A DNA stretch of 64,000 nucleotides from Alphaproteobacteria bacterium (lineage in GTDB: Bacteria; Pseudomonadota; Alphaproteobacteria; Micavibrionales; UBA2020). Below the pieces are notes generated by a model, which worked only from the letters and a program-made list of their open reading frames with translations, was not told where the DNA came from and made no database searches. This document shows positions 12,268 through 21,537 of this stretch, piece by piece. Location: positions 17,745 to 81,744 of the forward strand of contig WGNE01000024.1 of NCBI GenBank assembly GCA_016124645.1, given 5' to 3'. The translations under genes were made by a program, and so were the position numbers. Positions within the stretch are counted from its first letter, which is position 1. Each line of letters opens with the position of its first letter.

Positions 12268-12343
12268 TGGTGCCCAAGGGCGGATTTGAACCACCGACAC
12301 TGCGATTTTCAGTCGCATGCTCTACCAACTGAGCTACTTGGGC
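12268..12343 (-). tRNA. tRNA-Phe (GAA), CCA encoded
   Basis: GCCCAAG acceptor pairs with CTTGGGC; anticodon arm TGCGA-CTGAAAA-TCGCA; GGTTCAAATCC T-arm; CCA present. Confidence 0.96.
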
Positions 12344-12464
12344 ATTCTCTAAAAAAAGAGTATTGCGTTTATAAGCAAAAAGCCGCTTTCTGTCCACATC
12401 TTTTTAAGTGCCTGTAAATAATGGATATTAATCCGGTTTTTGGTGCCCCGCACAATGGGCTTGC

Positions 12465-12493
12465 TTGACGCTGTTAACCGGAATATCTTATTA
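12465..12493 (+). promoter_or_regulatory. candidate promoter of DUF2520-panB-panC operon
   Basis: TTGACG-N17-TTATTA upstream of 12530. Confidence 0.35.
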
Positions 12494-12529
12494 TTGAATT
12501 AGGCCTGATCCCTTGGGACGGGCACGACT

Positions 12530-13294
12530 GTGGCACTACAGACAAACATATTGGACTTGATCATGCGACAAGTACCGGACTACCTCATCATCGGCAATGG
12601 GCGCGTCGCGCGTCATCTATTGCATTATTTCTCCCTTATCGGCATCGAACGGGTCGCGCAGTGGCATCGCGGCGAGGACGAGGCGCGCCTGCATGAGCGC
12701 GCGGCGGCGGCCAGCCACATCCTGCTCGCCGTCAGCGATAGCGCGATCGAGCCGTTGGCCGACAAGCTGAAAGACGCCCCCGGCATCAAGATCCATTTTT
12801 CCGGCAGCCTCGTGACGGACAAGGCGCATGGCGCGCATCCGCTCATGACCTTCACGCCGCAGCTGTACGCTCTCGAAAAATATCTCGCCATCCCCTTCGT
12901 GGTGGACGAGGACGCGCCGGCATTCTCCGCGCTGCTGCCCGGCCTTTCAAACCCGCACCACCGCCTGCCGAAAAAGGACAAGGCGAAATACCACGCGCTT
13001 TGCGTCATGGCGGGGAATTTCAGCTGCATTTTGTGGCAAAAGCTTTTCGACGGTCTGGCGCAGGAATTCGGCCTGCCGCCCGCAACCGCCAACATGTACC
13101 TGCGCCAGCAGACCGACAACCTGCTGGCGGATTACCAAAACGCGCTCACCGGCCCGCTGGCGCGCGGCGATAACGAGACCATCGCCCGCAACCTCAAGGC
13201 GCTGGAGGGCGATGCGTTCCAGCCCGTCTATCAGGCCTTCGTCAAGGCCTATCCGCTCATCAAACAAGGGACCCTCAAGGAGAAAGCATCATGA
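12530..13294 (+). CDS. Rossmann-like/DUF2520 protein; candidate ketopantoate reductase (PanG-like)
   Basis: 'DYLIIGNGRVARHLLHYF' nucleotide-binding start; 'FSGSLVTDKAHGAHPLMTF', 'HALCVMAGNF' DUF2520-like. Stop overlaps panB start. Alternative start 12563. Confidence 0.75.
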   Translation: MALQTNILDLIMRQVPDYLIIGNGRVARHLLHYFSLIGIERVAQWHRGEDEARLHERAAAASHILLAVSDSAIEPLADKLKDAPGIKIHFSGSLVTDKAHGAHPLMTFTPQLYALEKYLAIPFVVDEDAPAFSALLPGLSNPHHRLPKKDKAKYHALCVMAGNFSCILWQKLFDGLAQEFGLPPATANMYLRQQTDNLLADYQNALTGPLARGDNETIARNLKALEGDAFQPVYQAFVKAYPLIKQGTLKEKAS

Positions 13295-14106
13295 TCAACA
13301 TTTTCGACTTCCAGAAGAAAAAGGCATCGGGCGAGAAAATCACCATGGTGACCTGTTACGACTACACCAGCGCCGCGCTGGTCGATAAGACCGGCATCGA
13401 CTGCATTCTGGTGGGCGACAGCCTCGCCATGACCATGCACGGTTTCGACACCACCGTGAACGCGACGCCGGACATGATGGCGCTGCACACCGCCGCCGTT
13501 TCGCGCGGGGCGCGCGACAAGTTCATCGTCGGCGATTTGCCCTTCATGTCCTACCGCCGCTCGCTCAGCGACAACATGGACGCGGTCTATAAAATCATGC
13601 AGGCGGGCGCGCATTCGGTGAAGCTGGAAGGGGCGGCGGGCAACGCCGGCTTCATCCAGCACCTCGTCGAAAGCGGCGTGCCTGTCATGGGGCACATCGG
13701 CCTCACCCCGCAGTTCGTCCACCAGCTGGGCGGCTACCACGTGCAGGGCAAGACGGACGAAAGCGCGAAACGCCTGATGGAAGAGGCGCGCGCGCTGCAG
13801 CGGGCGGGCTGCTTCGCCCTCGTGCTGGAATGCGTGCCGACGCCGCTGGCGGCGGAAATCACGCGCGAGCTGAAGATCGCGACCATCGGCATCGGCGCGG
13901 GCCCCGATACCGACGGGCAGGTGCTGGTGTTCCAGGATTTGCTGGGGCTCAACACCGACTTCCGCCCGAAATTCGTCAAGAACTTCCTGAACGGCGCCGA
14001 GCTTGTGACCGGCGCGCTGGAAGAATACAACCAGGCCGTCAAGAAAAGGACATTCCCCGATGCCGAGCATAGTTTCGGAGCCAAAAAGCTGGCGAAATCA
14101 GCGTAA
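13291..14106 (+). CDS. panB: 3-methyl-2-oxobutanoate hydroxymethyltransferase
   Basis: 'MVTCYDYTSAALVDKTGIDCILVGDSLAMTMHG', 'VMGHIGLTPQ', 'IGIGAGPDTDGQVLV'. Confidence 0.97.
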   Translation: MINIFDFQKKKASGEKITMVTCYDYTSAALVDKTGIDCILVGDSLAMTMHGFDTTVNATPDMMALHTAAVSRGARDKFIVGDLPFMSYRRSLSDNMDAVYKIMQAGAHSVKLEGAAGNAGFIQHLVESGVPVMGHIGLTPQFVHQLGGYHVQGKTDESAKRLMEEARALQRAGCFALVLECVPTPLAAEITRELKIATIGIGAGPDTDGQVLVFQDLLGLNTDFRPKFVKNFLNGAELVTGALEEYNQAVKKRTFPDAEHSFGAKKLAKSA

Positions 14107-14842
14107 GGAGCTTTCCGGTTCGCTGGGCTTCGTGCCCACCATGGGCAACCTGCACGCGGGGCACATCAGCCTGTGCGAACAGGCCAAGCGCGAGAACGAT
14201 TTCGTCCTCGCCAGCATCTTCGTCAACCCGACGCAGTTCAACCAGCGCGAGGATTTCGACGCCTATGCCCGCACGCTGGAGGCGGATTGCAAGCTGCTGG
14301 ACGAAGCGGGCGTCGATTTCGTCTTCGTCCCGGACGAGAAAACCATGTACCCCGACAAATACGAGGTGCAGGTGATCGAAGGCCTCGTCTCGGGCGAGCT
14401 GGAAGGCGAATTCCGCCCCGGGCATTTTCAGGGCATGCTGACCATCGTCCTGAAGCTCCTCAACATCGCGCAGGCCGACCGCGCCTATTTCGGCGAGAAG
14501 GACTTCCAGCAATTGACGCTGGTGAGGAAGATGGCGGACTCGCTTTTCCTGCCGGTCGAGATCGTGGCGGGCAAAACGGTGCGGGCGGAAGACGGGCTGG
14601 CGCTCAGTTCCCGTAACGCGCGGCTCACCCCCGAACAGCGGCAAATCGCCCCCACGCTCGCCCGGCTGCTGAAAAGCGGGCTGGACGACGCAGCCGTCAT
14701 GAAAAAGCTGGAGGAAGCGGGGTTCCGCCCCGAATACGTGGCCAGCAAATGGGGCCGCAGGCTGGCCGCCGCCTGGCTGGGCGACGTGCGGCTCATTGAC
14801 AACGTGCCCCTTTCCGAGGTTAAAAAGGAGGAGGCGGCCTAG
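14060..14842 (+). CDS. panC: pantoate-beta-alanine ligase
   Basis: 'GFVPTMGNLHAGH', 'ASIFVNPTQFNQREDFDAYART', 'YFGEKDFQQLTLVRKM', 'LALSSRNA'. Confidence 0.96.
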   Translation: MPSIVSEPKSWRNQRKELSGSLGFVPTMGNLHAGHISLCEQAKRENDFVLASIFVNPTQFNQREDFDAYARTLEADCKLLDEAGVDFVFVPDEKTMYPDKYEVQVIEGLVSGELEGEFRPGHFQGMLTIVLKLLNIAQADRAYFGEKDFQQLTLVRKMADSLFLPVEIVAGKTVRAEDGLALSSRNARLTPEQRQIAPTLARLLKSGLDDAAVMKKLEEAGFRPEYVASKWGRRLAAAWLGDVRLIDNVPLSEVKKEEAA

Positions 14843-14877
14843 ATTCCGCCACGGCCTTTTTGACGGAGAGATGACCC

Positions 14878-15675
14878 ATGTTGATGTGCCTTGATGTCGG
14901 CAACACCCATATCGTCGGCGGCTTGTTCGACGACCAGCAACTGAAACTGCGCTTTCGCTACGCCACCCCGCAGATCGGCACGGCCGACCAGTTCGGTCTT
15001 TTCCTGCGCGGCGTCTTGCAGACCAACAACATCACGGTCGAGCAGATTTCGGCGGTCGCGCTTTGCTCCGTCGTGCCGGGCTGCAACTACACCATCCGCC
15101 ACGCCATCATGCAGTATTTCCCCAAGGCGGAATACTTCATCTTGCAGGCGGGGGTGAAGACAGGCATCAACATCAAGTACAAGAACCCCGCCGAAGTGGG
15201 CGCGGACCTCATCGCCGGAGCGATCGGCGCGGCGGACGCTTTCTCCGGCAAGAACGCCGTCATCGTCGATCTGGGCACCGCGACCACGCTGGTGGCGGTG
15301 AGTAAGAAGAACGATTTTCTGGGCGGGGTCATCATGCCCGGCATGCGCCTTGCCATGGAAAGCCTGCGTTCCAACACCGCCAAGCTGATGGAGGTGGACA
15401 TCGAGGTGCCCGACACGTACCTCGGCCAGTCCACGCGCGAGTGCATCCAGCGCGGGCTCTACTTCGGCCATCTGGGCGCGATGCGCGAGATCGTCGCGGG
15501 CTACCGCGAGGAACTGTTCAAGGGCGAGGAAGTCATCGTCATCGGCACCGGCGGCTTCGCCACGCTGTTTCGCGAAGAGGGCATCTTCGACGTCATCCTG
15601 CCCGACCTCGTCCTGCAGGGCGTGCGCATCGCCTACGAAAATTCCAAGGCGGCGGCGGCCAAGGGCGCGGCGTAA
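14878..15675 (+). CDS. coaX: type III pantothenate kinase
   Basis: 'MCLDVGNTHIVGGLF', 'NPAEVGADLIAGAIGA', 'AVIVDLGTATTLVAV'. Confidence 0.96.
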   Translation: MLMCLDVGNTHIVGGLFDDQQLKLRFRYATPQIGTADQFGLFLRGVLQTNNITVEQISAVALCSVVPGCNYTIRHAIMQYFPKAEYFILQAGVKTGINIKYKNPAEVGADLIAGAIGAADAFSGKNAVIVDLGTATTLVAVSKKNDFLGGVIMPGMRLAMESLRSNTAKLMEVDIEVPDTYLGQSTRECIQRGLYFGHLGAMREIVAGYREELFKGEEVIVIGTGGFATLFREEGIFDVILPDLVLQGVRIAYENSKAAAAKGAA

Positions 15676-15693
15676 GTTTTCTTCCCGCATATC

Positions 15694-15778
15694 GCCATGC
15701 CCGCGAAAGCGGGCATCCACATTCCGTGCCGATTTGAGGGGCGTGGGCATGGATTCCCGCTTTCGCGGGAATGACGCA
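15694..15778. repeat. REP-like intergenic palindromic element
   Basis: Two head-to-head units: ATGCCCGCGAAAGCGGGCATCC and GGATTCCCGCTTTCGCGGGAATGAC. Confidence 0.7.
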
Positions 15779-15790
15779 GGAATATTGGCG

Positions 15791-16987
15791 TTATCTCTTG
15801 AGCCGTTCCGCCAGCGGCGATGATCTGCGCTTGCGGGTGATTTCCATGATGCCGAGGCGGGTGAAGCCGTAGATGGCCGCGTTGGCGTGGTCGCGGGCGA
15901 AGGCTTTTTCGACGGCGTTGTAAAGCTGGTAGCGGTCGCTTTTCAGCTGCATGTTGATGAAGTCGATGAGGATGGCGCCGCTGAGGTTGCGCAGCCGTAT
16001 CTGCCGCGCGCTTTCCGCCGCCGCCTCCATGTTGGCGATCATCTGGCTGGCCGCGCCGCCCTGGTTGACGTCGATGATGACCATGGCGTGCGTCGGCTCG
16101 ATGATGATGGAGCCGCCGCAGGGCAGGTGGACGATGTCGTTGTCCAGCGCCTGCAGCGTGGAATAGATGTCGTCGATCTCGAACAGGCGCTGCTCGGGCT
16201 TTTCCGGCTTGAACAGGCGCAGGCGTTTCGAGGTCGCGAGATCCGGCTGCAGCCTTTTGCACCATTTCTCCATGCGCTCGAAAATCCGGCGGTTGCCGAT
16301 GTGGATATGGTCGAAGCGGTTCGATCCGTAATCCCCCAGCGCGCGGTAAAGGGCGCTGGGCGCGCCTTTCAGCAGGCGGGGCTTGTCCTCGCTCGCCTCG
16401 CGCGCGTCGTGGATGATCTGCCATTCGTGCATCAATTGGCGCGATTCGGCCTCCAGCGTCGCGGCGTCGGCTTTTTCGGCGGTGGATTGCACCAGCCAGC
16501 CGCCCTTGCCTTTCAGCCGCGCGGTCATGCCGATGATTTTCTCGTTCTGGATGCTGCGGGAAATGGTGACGCTGTTGAGCACCGGGCTGTAGAGCAGGTG
16601 CTGGCCCATCACGTAAATCTTGGTGGTGAGGCGCGGCAGTTTATGCTGCTCGTGCAGCGACTCGTTTTTCGCCTCGGATTTTATCTGCACCGTCACCATC
16701 TGGCCGGGCTTCAAAAGATCGGCGATGCCGGTGCGGGTTTCCGCCGGGCCTTCGCCCGGAAAACGCACGTGCTTGGCGGGCAAAAACCCGGAAAGCCCGT
16801 TGCCGAGATCGACGATGGCGGCGTCCAGTTTCTTGTCCAGCTTGATGACCTTGCCGAGGTAGAGCGCGGCCCATGCGCCCGTCATGTCTATCGGATCGAC
16901 GTAAAGGTCGGTGACGACGCCCTTGCGCACCACGGCGGCGTGCATCCGCCCGTCGATGTCATCCGCGAAAAGTTCGTACCCGCTCAT
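15791..16987 (-). CDS. ribonuclease G/E family protein
   Basis: 'YLGKVIKLDKKLDAAIVDLGNGLSGFLP', 'IIIEPTHAMVIIDVNQGG', 'RLRNLSGAILIDFINM'. Confidence 0.93.
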   Translation of the reverse strand: MSGYELFADDIDGRMHAAVVRKGVVTDLYVDPIDMTGAWAALYLGKVIKLDKKLDAAIVDLGNGLSGFLPAKHVRFPGEGPAETRTGIADLLKPGQMVTVQIKSEAKNESLHEQHKLPRLTTKIYVMGQHLLYSPVLNSVTISRSIQNEKIIGMTARLKGKGGWLVQSTAEKADAATLEAESRQLMHEWQIIHDAREASEDKPRLLKGAPSALYRALGDYGSNRFDHIHIGNRRIFERMEKWCKRLQPDLATSKRLRLFKPEKPEQRLFEIDDIYSTLQALDNDIVHLPCGGSIIIEPTHAMVIIDVNQGGAASQMIANMEAAAESARQIRLRNLSGAILIDFINMQLKSDRYQLYNAVEKAFARDHANAAIYGFTRLGIMEITRKRRSSPLAERLKR

Positions 16988-17559
16988 GTATTCGCATCCT
17001 CCAGCATCTTGGCCGTTTCATGCAGCGGCAGGCCGACGATGTTGGAATAAGAGCCGCTGATGAAGGAAATGTACCGCGCGGCGAGCCCTTGAATGGCATA
17101 GCCGCCGGCTTTTCCTTTCCACTCGCCGCTATTGAGATAGGCCGCGACCTCGGTGTCGGCAAGCCTCTTGAACTGCACGACGGAGGTTATCAGCCTCGTG
17201 CGCGGCTTTTTTTGCGGCGCGGCGACGCAAACGCCGGTGATGACGCGGTGGCGGCGGCCGGACATGAGGGCGAGGCAGTCGCGCGCCTGCTGCTCCGTCT
17301 CCGCCTTGGGCAGGATGCGGCGGCCCAGCGCCACCACGGTATCCGCGGCCAGCACCAGCGCGTCCGGCCGCGCGGCGGCGATCTTCGCGGCCTTTTCGGT
17401 CGCGATGCGGCGCGCATAGGCGGCGGGGAGTTCGTTTTTCAGGGGCGTTTCGTCGATATCGGCGGGCAGCACCTCATGGGGGGCGATGCCGATTTGCTTC
17501 AGCAGCTCCAGCCGTCGCGGCGAGGCGGAGGCGAGGATGAGGAGGGGGGCGTCCGTCAC
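16984..17559 (-). CDS. maf: Maf-family nucleotide pyrophosphatase
   Basis: 'LILASASPRRLELLKQIG', 'VLAADTVVALG', 'LMSGRRHRVITGV', 'GYAIQGLAARYI'. Confidence 0.95.
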   Translation of the reverse strand: MTDAPLLILASASPRRLELLKQIGIAPHEVLPADIDETPLKNELPAAYARRIATEKAAKIAAARPDALVLAADTVVALGRRILPKAETEQQARDCLALMSGRRHRVITGVCVAAPQKKPRTRLITSVVQFKRLADTEVAAYLNSGEWKGKAGGYAIQGLAARYISFISGSYSNIVGLPLHETAKMLEDANT

Positions 17560-17572
17560 GGGCGATTGATGA

Positions 17573-17794
17573 TTATTTGTGGCGGAAGGTGATGCGGCCC
17601 TTGGTCAGGTCGTAAGGCGTCATTTCGACGGTGACGCGGTCGCCTTCCAGAATGCGGATCTTGTTCTTGCGCATCTTGCCCGAGCTGTGGGCGAGGATGA
17701 TGTGGTTGTTGTCCAGCTTGACGCGGAACATGGCGTTCGGAAGAAGTTCCGTCACCATGCCTTCAAAGCTCATAAGGTCTTCTTTTTCTGACAT
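17573..17794 (-). CDS. infA: translation initiation factor IF-1
   Basis: '[64 protein letters not shown]'. Confidence 0.98.
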   Translation of the reverse strand: MSEKEDLMSFEGMVTELLPNAMFRVKLDNNHIILAHSSGKMRKNKIRILEGDRVTVEMTPYDLTKGRITFRHK

Positions 17795-17814
17795 TCTTTT
17801 CCGTCTTTTTCTTT

Positions 17815-18312
17815 TCAGATAATCGTTGGGGTGCCACGCATATGTAGCACGTATAGCAGAGTAAATAAACGACGGGCGGTGCTTTTGTCCAGTATTACTT
17901 TGTTTTCAAGGGTTTCCAGCAAAAGCTCGGCCGCTTCGTTGTGGATGGAGCGGCGGCCCGCGTCGATGGCCTCCAGCCGGTGGAATTCCCCGGCCCGCGC
18001 CGTTTTATAGAAATTATCGCAAACGATGACATAGTCGCCGATATGCCGCTTCAGGCCCGAAAGGGGCAGGGTGATCTCTTCCTCGTGCCCGCTTTTGGCG
18101 CAGGTGGCGGCGATGAGCAGATGGTCCTTCATCAGGGTCAGCAGCAGGCGGTAGGGCCCCTCGGCCGCCTCGGGCGCGGCGAGGCGGAAGCTGTTCTCGT
18201 CCAGCAGGTCGGAAATGGCGCGGTGCCGCTCGATCTCGATCTCGGACGAACGCGCGGGCAGGCTGTCGTCGTCGAGCTTCAGGGTGATGATGCGGTGGTT
18301 TGCGGTGGTCAT
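17815..18312 (-). CDS. UPF0262 family protein
   Basis: Family-like '[19 protein letters not shown]', '[17 protein letters not shown]', '[16 protein letters not shown]'. Confidence 0.88.
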   Translation of the reverse strand: MTTANHRIITLKLDDDSLPARSSEIEIERHRAISDLLDENSFRLAAPEAAEGPYRLLLTLMKDHLLIAATCAKSGHEEEITLPLSGLKRHIGDYVIVCDNFYKTARAGEFHRLEAIDAGRRSIHNEAAELLLETLENKVILDKSTARRLFTLLYVLHMRGTPTII

Positions 18313-18317
18313 GGTCT

Positions 18318-19592
18318 TTACGCCGCCTCTTCCTTCTGGCGTTCCAGTTTCGCGCCCACGCCGGTCAGCTTGCCGACGAGGTCTTCATAGCCGCGGTCGA
18401 GGTGGTAGATGCGGCTGACGCTCGTCACCCCGTCCGCCACCAGCCCCGCAAGGATGAGCGAGACGGAGGCGCGAAGATCCGTCGCCATGACCGGTGCGCC
18501 CTTCAGCCCCTGCACCCCGCGCACGAGGGCGGAGGAACCGTGGACGGTGATGTCCGCGCCCATGCGCACCAGTTCCGGCACGTGCATGAAGCGGTTCTCG
18601 AAAATGGTTTCGGTGACCATGCCCGCGCCGTCGGCGATGGTGAGCATGGACATCATCTGCGCCTGCAGGTCGGTGGGGAAGCCGGGATAGGGCTCGGTCA
18701 TCATGTCCACGCCGTGCAGCCTTGCGCGCAGGCGCTCGACCGTCACGTCGCCGTTGTCTTCCTTCATGTCCACGCCCGCGCGGTGCAGCGGGTCGATGAG
18801 GTAGTCGATATGCGCGATCTCGCAGCCCTTCAGCGTCACGCGCCCGCCCGTCATGGCGGCGGCGATGGCGAAGGTGCCGGCCTCGATGCGGTCGCCGACC
18901 ACGCTGTGCGTCGCGCCGTGCAGAGACTCCTTGCCGTGGATGGTGATCTTGTCCGTGCCCAGCCCCTCGATCTGCGCGCCCATTTTTATCAGGCATTCGC
19001 CGAGATCGACGATCTCCGGCTCGCGCGCGGCGTTCATCAGGGTGGTCGTGCCCTTGGCCAGCGTCGCGGCCATCATGATGTTCTCCGTCGCACCGACGGA
19101 AACCTTGGGGAAGTGGATATGCGCGCCCTTCAGCCCCTCCGGCGCGCTGGCGAAGATATAGCCCTGTTGCAGCTCGATCTTCGCCCCCAGCTGGACGAGC
19201 CCGTCGATATGCAGGTCCACCGGGCGCGTGCCGATGGCGCAGCCGCCGGGCAGCGAAACCTTCGCCTTGCCCATCCGCGCGACGAGGGGGCCGAGCACGA
19301 GGATGCTCGCGCGCATCTTGCGCACCAGCTCGTAGGGCGCTTCGGTGCCGGAAATCTTGCCGCCGTTGAGGGTCAGCTTCTTGGTCACGGGGTCGTAGTC
19401 CACGCCGAGGCCGAGGTTCGTCAGCACGTCGTTGAGCGAGAGCACGTCCTTCAGGTTCGGCACGCGCTCCAGCGCCAGCGGCTGGTCGGTCAGGATGGCG
19501 GCGGTCATCAGCGGCAGCGCCGCGTTCTTCGCGCCGCTGATCTCGATCTGCCCGTTCAACGGCTGCCCGCCGTAAATGCGAATAATGTCCAT
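18318..19592 (-). CDS. murA: UDP-N-acetylglucosamine 1-carboxyvinyltransferase
   Basis: '[27 protein letters not shown]', '[16 protein letters not shown]', '[17 protein letters not shown]'. Confidence 0.97.
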   Translation of the reverse strand: MDIIRIYGGQPLNGQIEISGAKNAALPLMTAAILTDQPLALERVPNLKDVLSLNDVLTNLGLGVDYDPVTKKLTLNGGKISGTEAPYELVRKMRASILVLGPLVARMGKAKVSLPGGCAIGTRPVDLHIDGLVQLGAKIELQQGYIFASAPEGLKGAHIHFPKVSVGATENIMMAATLAKGTTTLMNAAREPEIVDLGECLIKMGAQIEGLGTDKITIHGKESLHGATHSVVGDRIEAGTFAIAAAMTGGRVTLKGCEIAHIDYLIDPLHRAGVDMKEDNGDVTVERLRARLHGVDMMTEPYPGFPTDLQAQMMSMLTIADGAGMVTETIFENRFMHVPELVRMGADITVHGSSALVRGVQGLKGAPVMATDLRASVSLILAGLVADGVTSVSRIYHLDRGYEDLVGKLTGVGAKLERQKEEAA

Positions 19593-19864
19593 ATGCTGCT
19601 TTTTTCCCGCGCTGTCATAGGGTGCAATGGTTTTCTCATATAACGGCGTGAGAATACAATAGGGCAGGCGACCGGAAAGGGGGTTTTTTATTTACATAAG
19701 GCAAAAGATGGGGGATTTGCACAAGAACTGAACAAGATGACGCACGATAAAGCGAAAAAGTGGGTTTAGAAGTAAATGAACCATGATAAATCTGAATGCG
19801 ATGGACCGTTGAATTTTCGCTCTCTGTCGAAGTTTTATCTTGTTGCATCCGATGTGAGGATTTT

Positions 19865-20709
19865 GTGCATTTTCTTGTTACAGGCGCTACAGGCTTTATC
19901 GGTCAGTCCGTTGTTGAGGCTGCACTGAAACAAGGGCACCAGGTTACCACTCTCGTCAGGAGCCCCCCCCTTATAGGAAACAGCCCTGTAGGGCAATAGT
20001 TTGTTCAGATCTTTCTCAATTCAGACCTTCGGAGAAATATGACCGGCTTATCCATCTTGCATGGCAGGATGTTGGCAAGCATGCGGACTATCAAAATCTT
20101 CTAGACAATATTCAGGGTCAATTTCAATTCCTGAACAACATGGTTGTTTCAGGTATACGTGATCTCACGGTCACCGGAACCTGCCTTGAGTATGGCATGC
20201 AGGAAGGGCCGATGCCGGAAACCAACAAGACGGAACCTGTTTCCTCCTACGGGCTTGCCAAGCTGACGTTGTATAAAATGCTTGCCATCCTGCAAGACCA
20301 GCAGCCGTTTTCGTTCAAGTGGCTGAGATGCTTCTATGTATACGGGGAAAACCAGCGTCCGCACGCTCTGCTGTCGCAACTGCTACGGGCTATTGAAGAA
20401 AAACAAAAGGTTTTCAATATGTCGCCGGGAGATCAGAAGAGAGATTTCATCCACGTCGATACGATGGCGCGCAATATCATCACCATCGCGATGCAAAACG
20501 AGGTGCAGGGAGCGATCAATGCTGGCAATGGAACGCCAACAAGCGTTCTGGACTTTGTGAAGGCCGTCATGGAACAGAAACAATGCGAGCTTGAGCTCAA
20601 CAGACAGTTTTACCCGTATCACAGCTACGAGCCATTCGCCTTCTGGGCGGATACAACCAAGCTGAAGTCAATCCCCGGCATTCAGTTCGACGACCGGATT
20701 ATAGTGTAG
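19865..20709 (+). pseudogene. NAD-dependent sugar epimerase/dehydratase interrupted at a C8 homopolymer
   Basis: GTG start 'VHFLVTGATGFIGQSVVEAALKQGHQVTTLVRSPP' in frame 2; after C8 (19963-19970) the reading continues in frame 1 as '..YDRLIHLAWQDVG...MVVSGIRDLTVTGTCLEYG..' to 20709. One extra C restores a single ORF. Confidence 0.75.
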
Positions 20710-20719
20710 TGCAGGTATC

Positions 20720-21526
20720 ATGAAAAAAATCGCCGTCATGTATCTTTGCCGCTTCGGCAATCCTCCGCACTTCTCGCGCAACTTTCTCAAAGACGTCATC
20801 CGTTTTCGCGCGGGGGTCGAGTTCGACCTTGTTTACATCCTGAAAGGGTTTCCCGAGGGGGTGTCGGACAAGGCCTTTCTGGAGATTCGCAAAGAGCTGC
20901 CGTGTGATTCATATGAAGTCAGGGTTTCGGATGACCTTTTCATCACGAGTGCGCACCTCGGCGGGGCAGAGCAAGTCGACCATGAAATGGTGTTGCCGCT
21001 GACGTCATGGAGCAATATTCACTGTGACCAATGGCTCTCTCCTTTTGTGTCGGCTTTTGATAAGATTCCTGATTGCGCGATATCCGGTGCAACAGGCAGT
21101 TTTGAATCGCTGGACGATAAAACGCCCTTCCCGAACATTCATATCCGCACGACGGCTTTTCTTCTTAATCGTAATTTGTTCGTTTCAGCAGAGCGCGGCG
21201 AACTGAAGACGAAGTACGACAATAACCTTATGGAGGCGGGGCCGAACGGGCTGACCCGGCAGATGCTGAACCGGAATAAGCGCGTGGCGGTCGTCGGCAA
21301 GGGCGGGCAAATCTGGGAGCCGCGCGACTGGGCCAAAAGCCTGACTTTCAGGGCTGGCTATCAGGAGAACCTGATCATTTCCGACAACAGGACGCACGCC
21401 TACGATGTTTCCAAGCAGAAAAAAAGATTAAGGCTTGCACGGATGGCGTGGGGCGAGGAAATAAATGTTCCTCCAGTCAATATTTTCAGGCGCCTTAAAG
21501 ATACCTACCATTGGAAGTTCGGCTAG
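20720..21526 (+). CDS. putative glycosyltransferase-like protein (surface glycan)
   Basis: Follows the epimerase by 10 nt; 'IHIRTTAFLLNRNLF' resembles rhamnan/glycan GT proteins. Confidence 0.45.
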   Translation: MKKIAVMYLCRFGNPPHFSRNFLKDVIRFRAGVEFDLVYILKGFPEGVSDKAFLEIRKELPCDSYEVRVSDDLFITSAHLGGAEQVDHEMVLPLTSWSNIHCDQWLSPFVSAFDKIPDCAISGATGSFESLDDKTPFPNIHIRTTAFLLNRNLFVSAERGELKTKYDNNLMEAGPNGLTRQMLNRNKRVAVVGKGGQIWEPRDWAKSLTFRAGYQENLIISDNRTHAYDVSKQKKRLRLARMAWGEEINVPPVNIFRRLKDTYHWKFG

Positions 21527-21537
21527 AGAGGGCTTTT

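Noticed and set aside
18300-19643. 447-aa plus-strand ORF
   Set aside because: Antisense shadow of murA; His/Arg/Ala-rich.
19636-19848. 70-aa minus-strand ORF upstream of the broken epimerase
   Set aside because: No RBS, no recognisable motif, lies in an AT-rich spacer.
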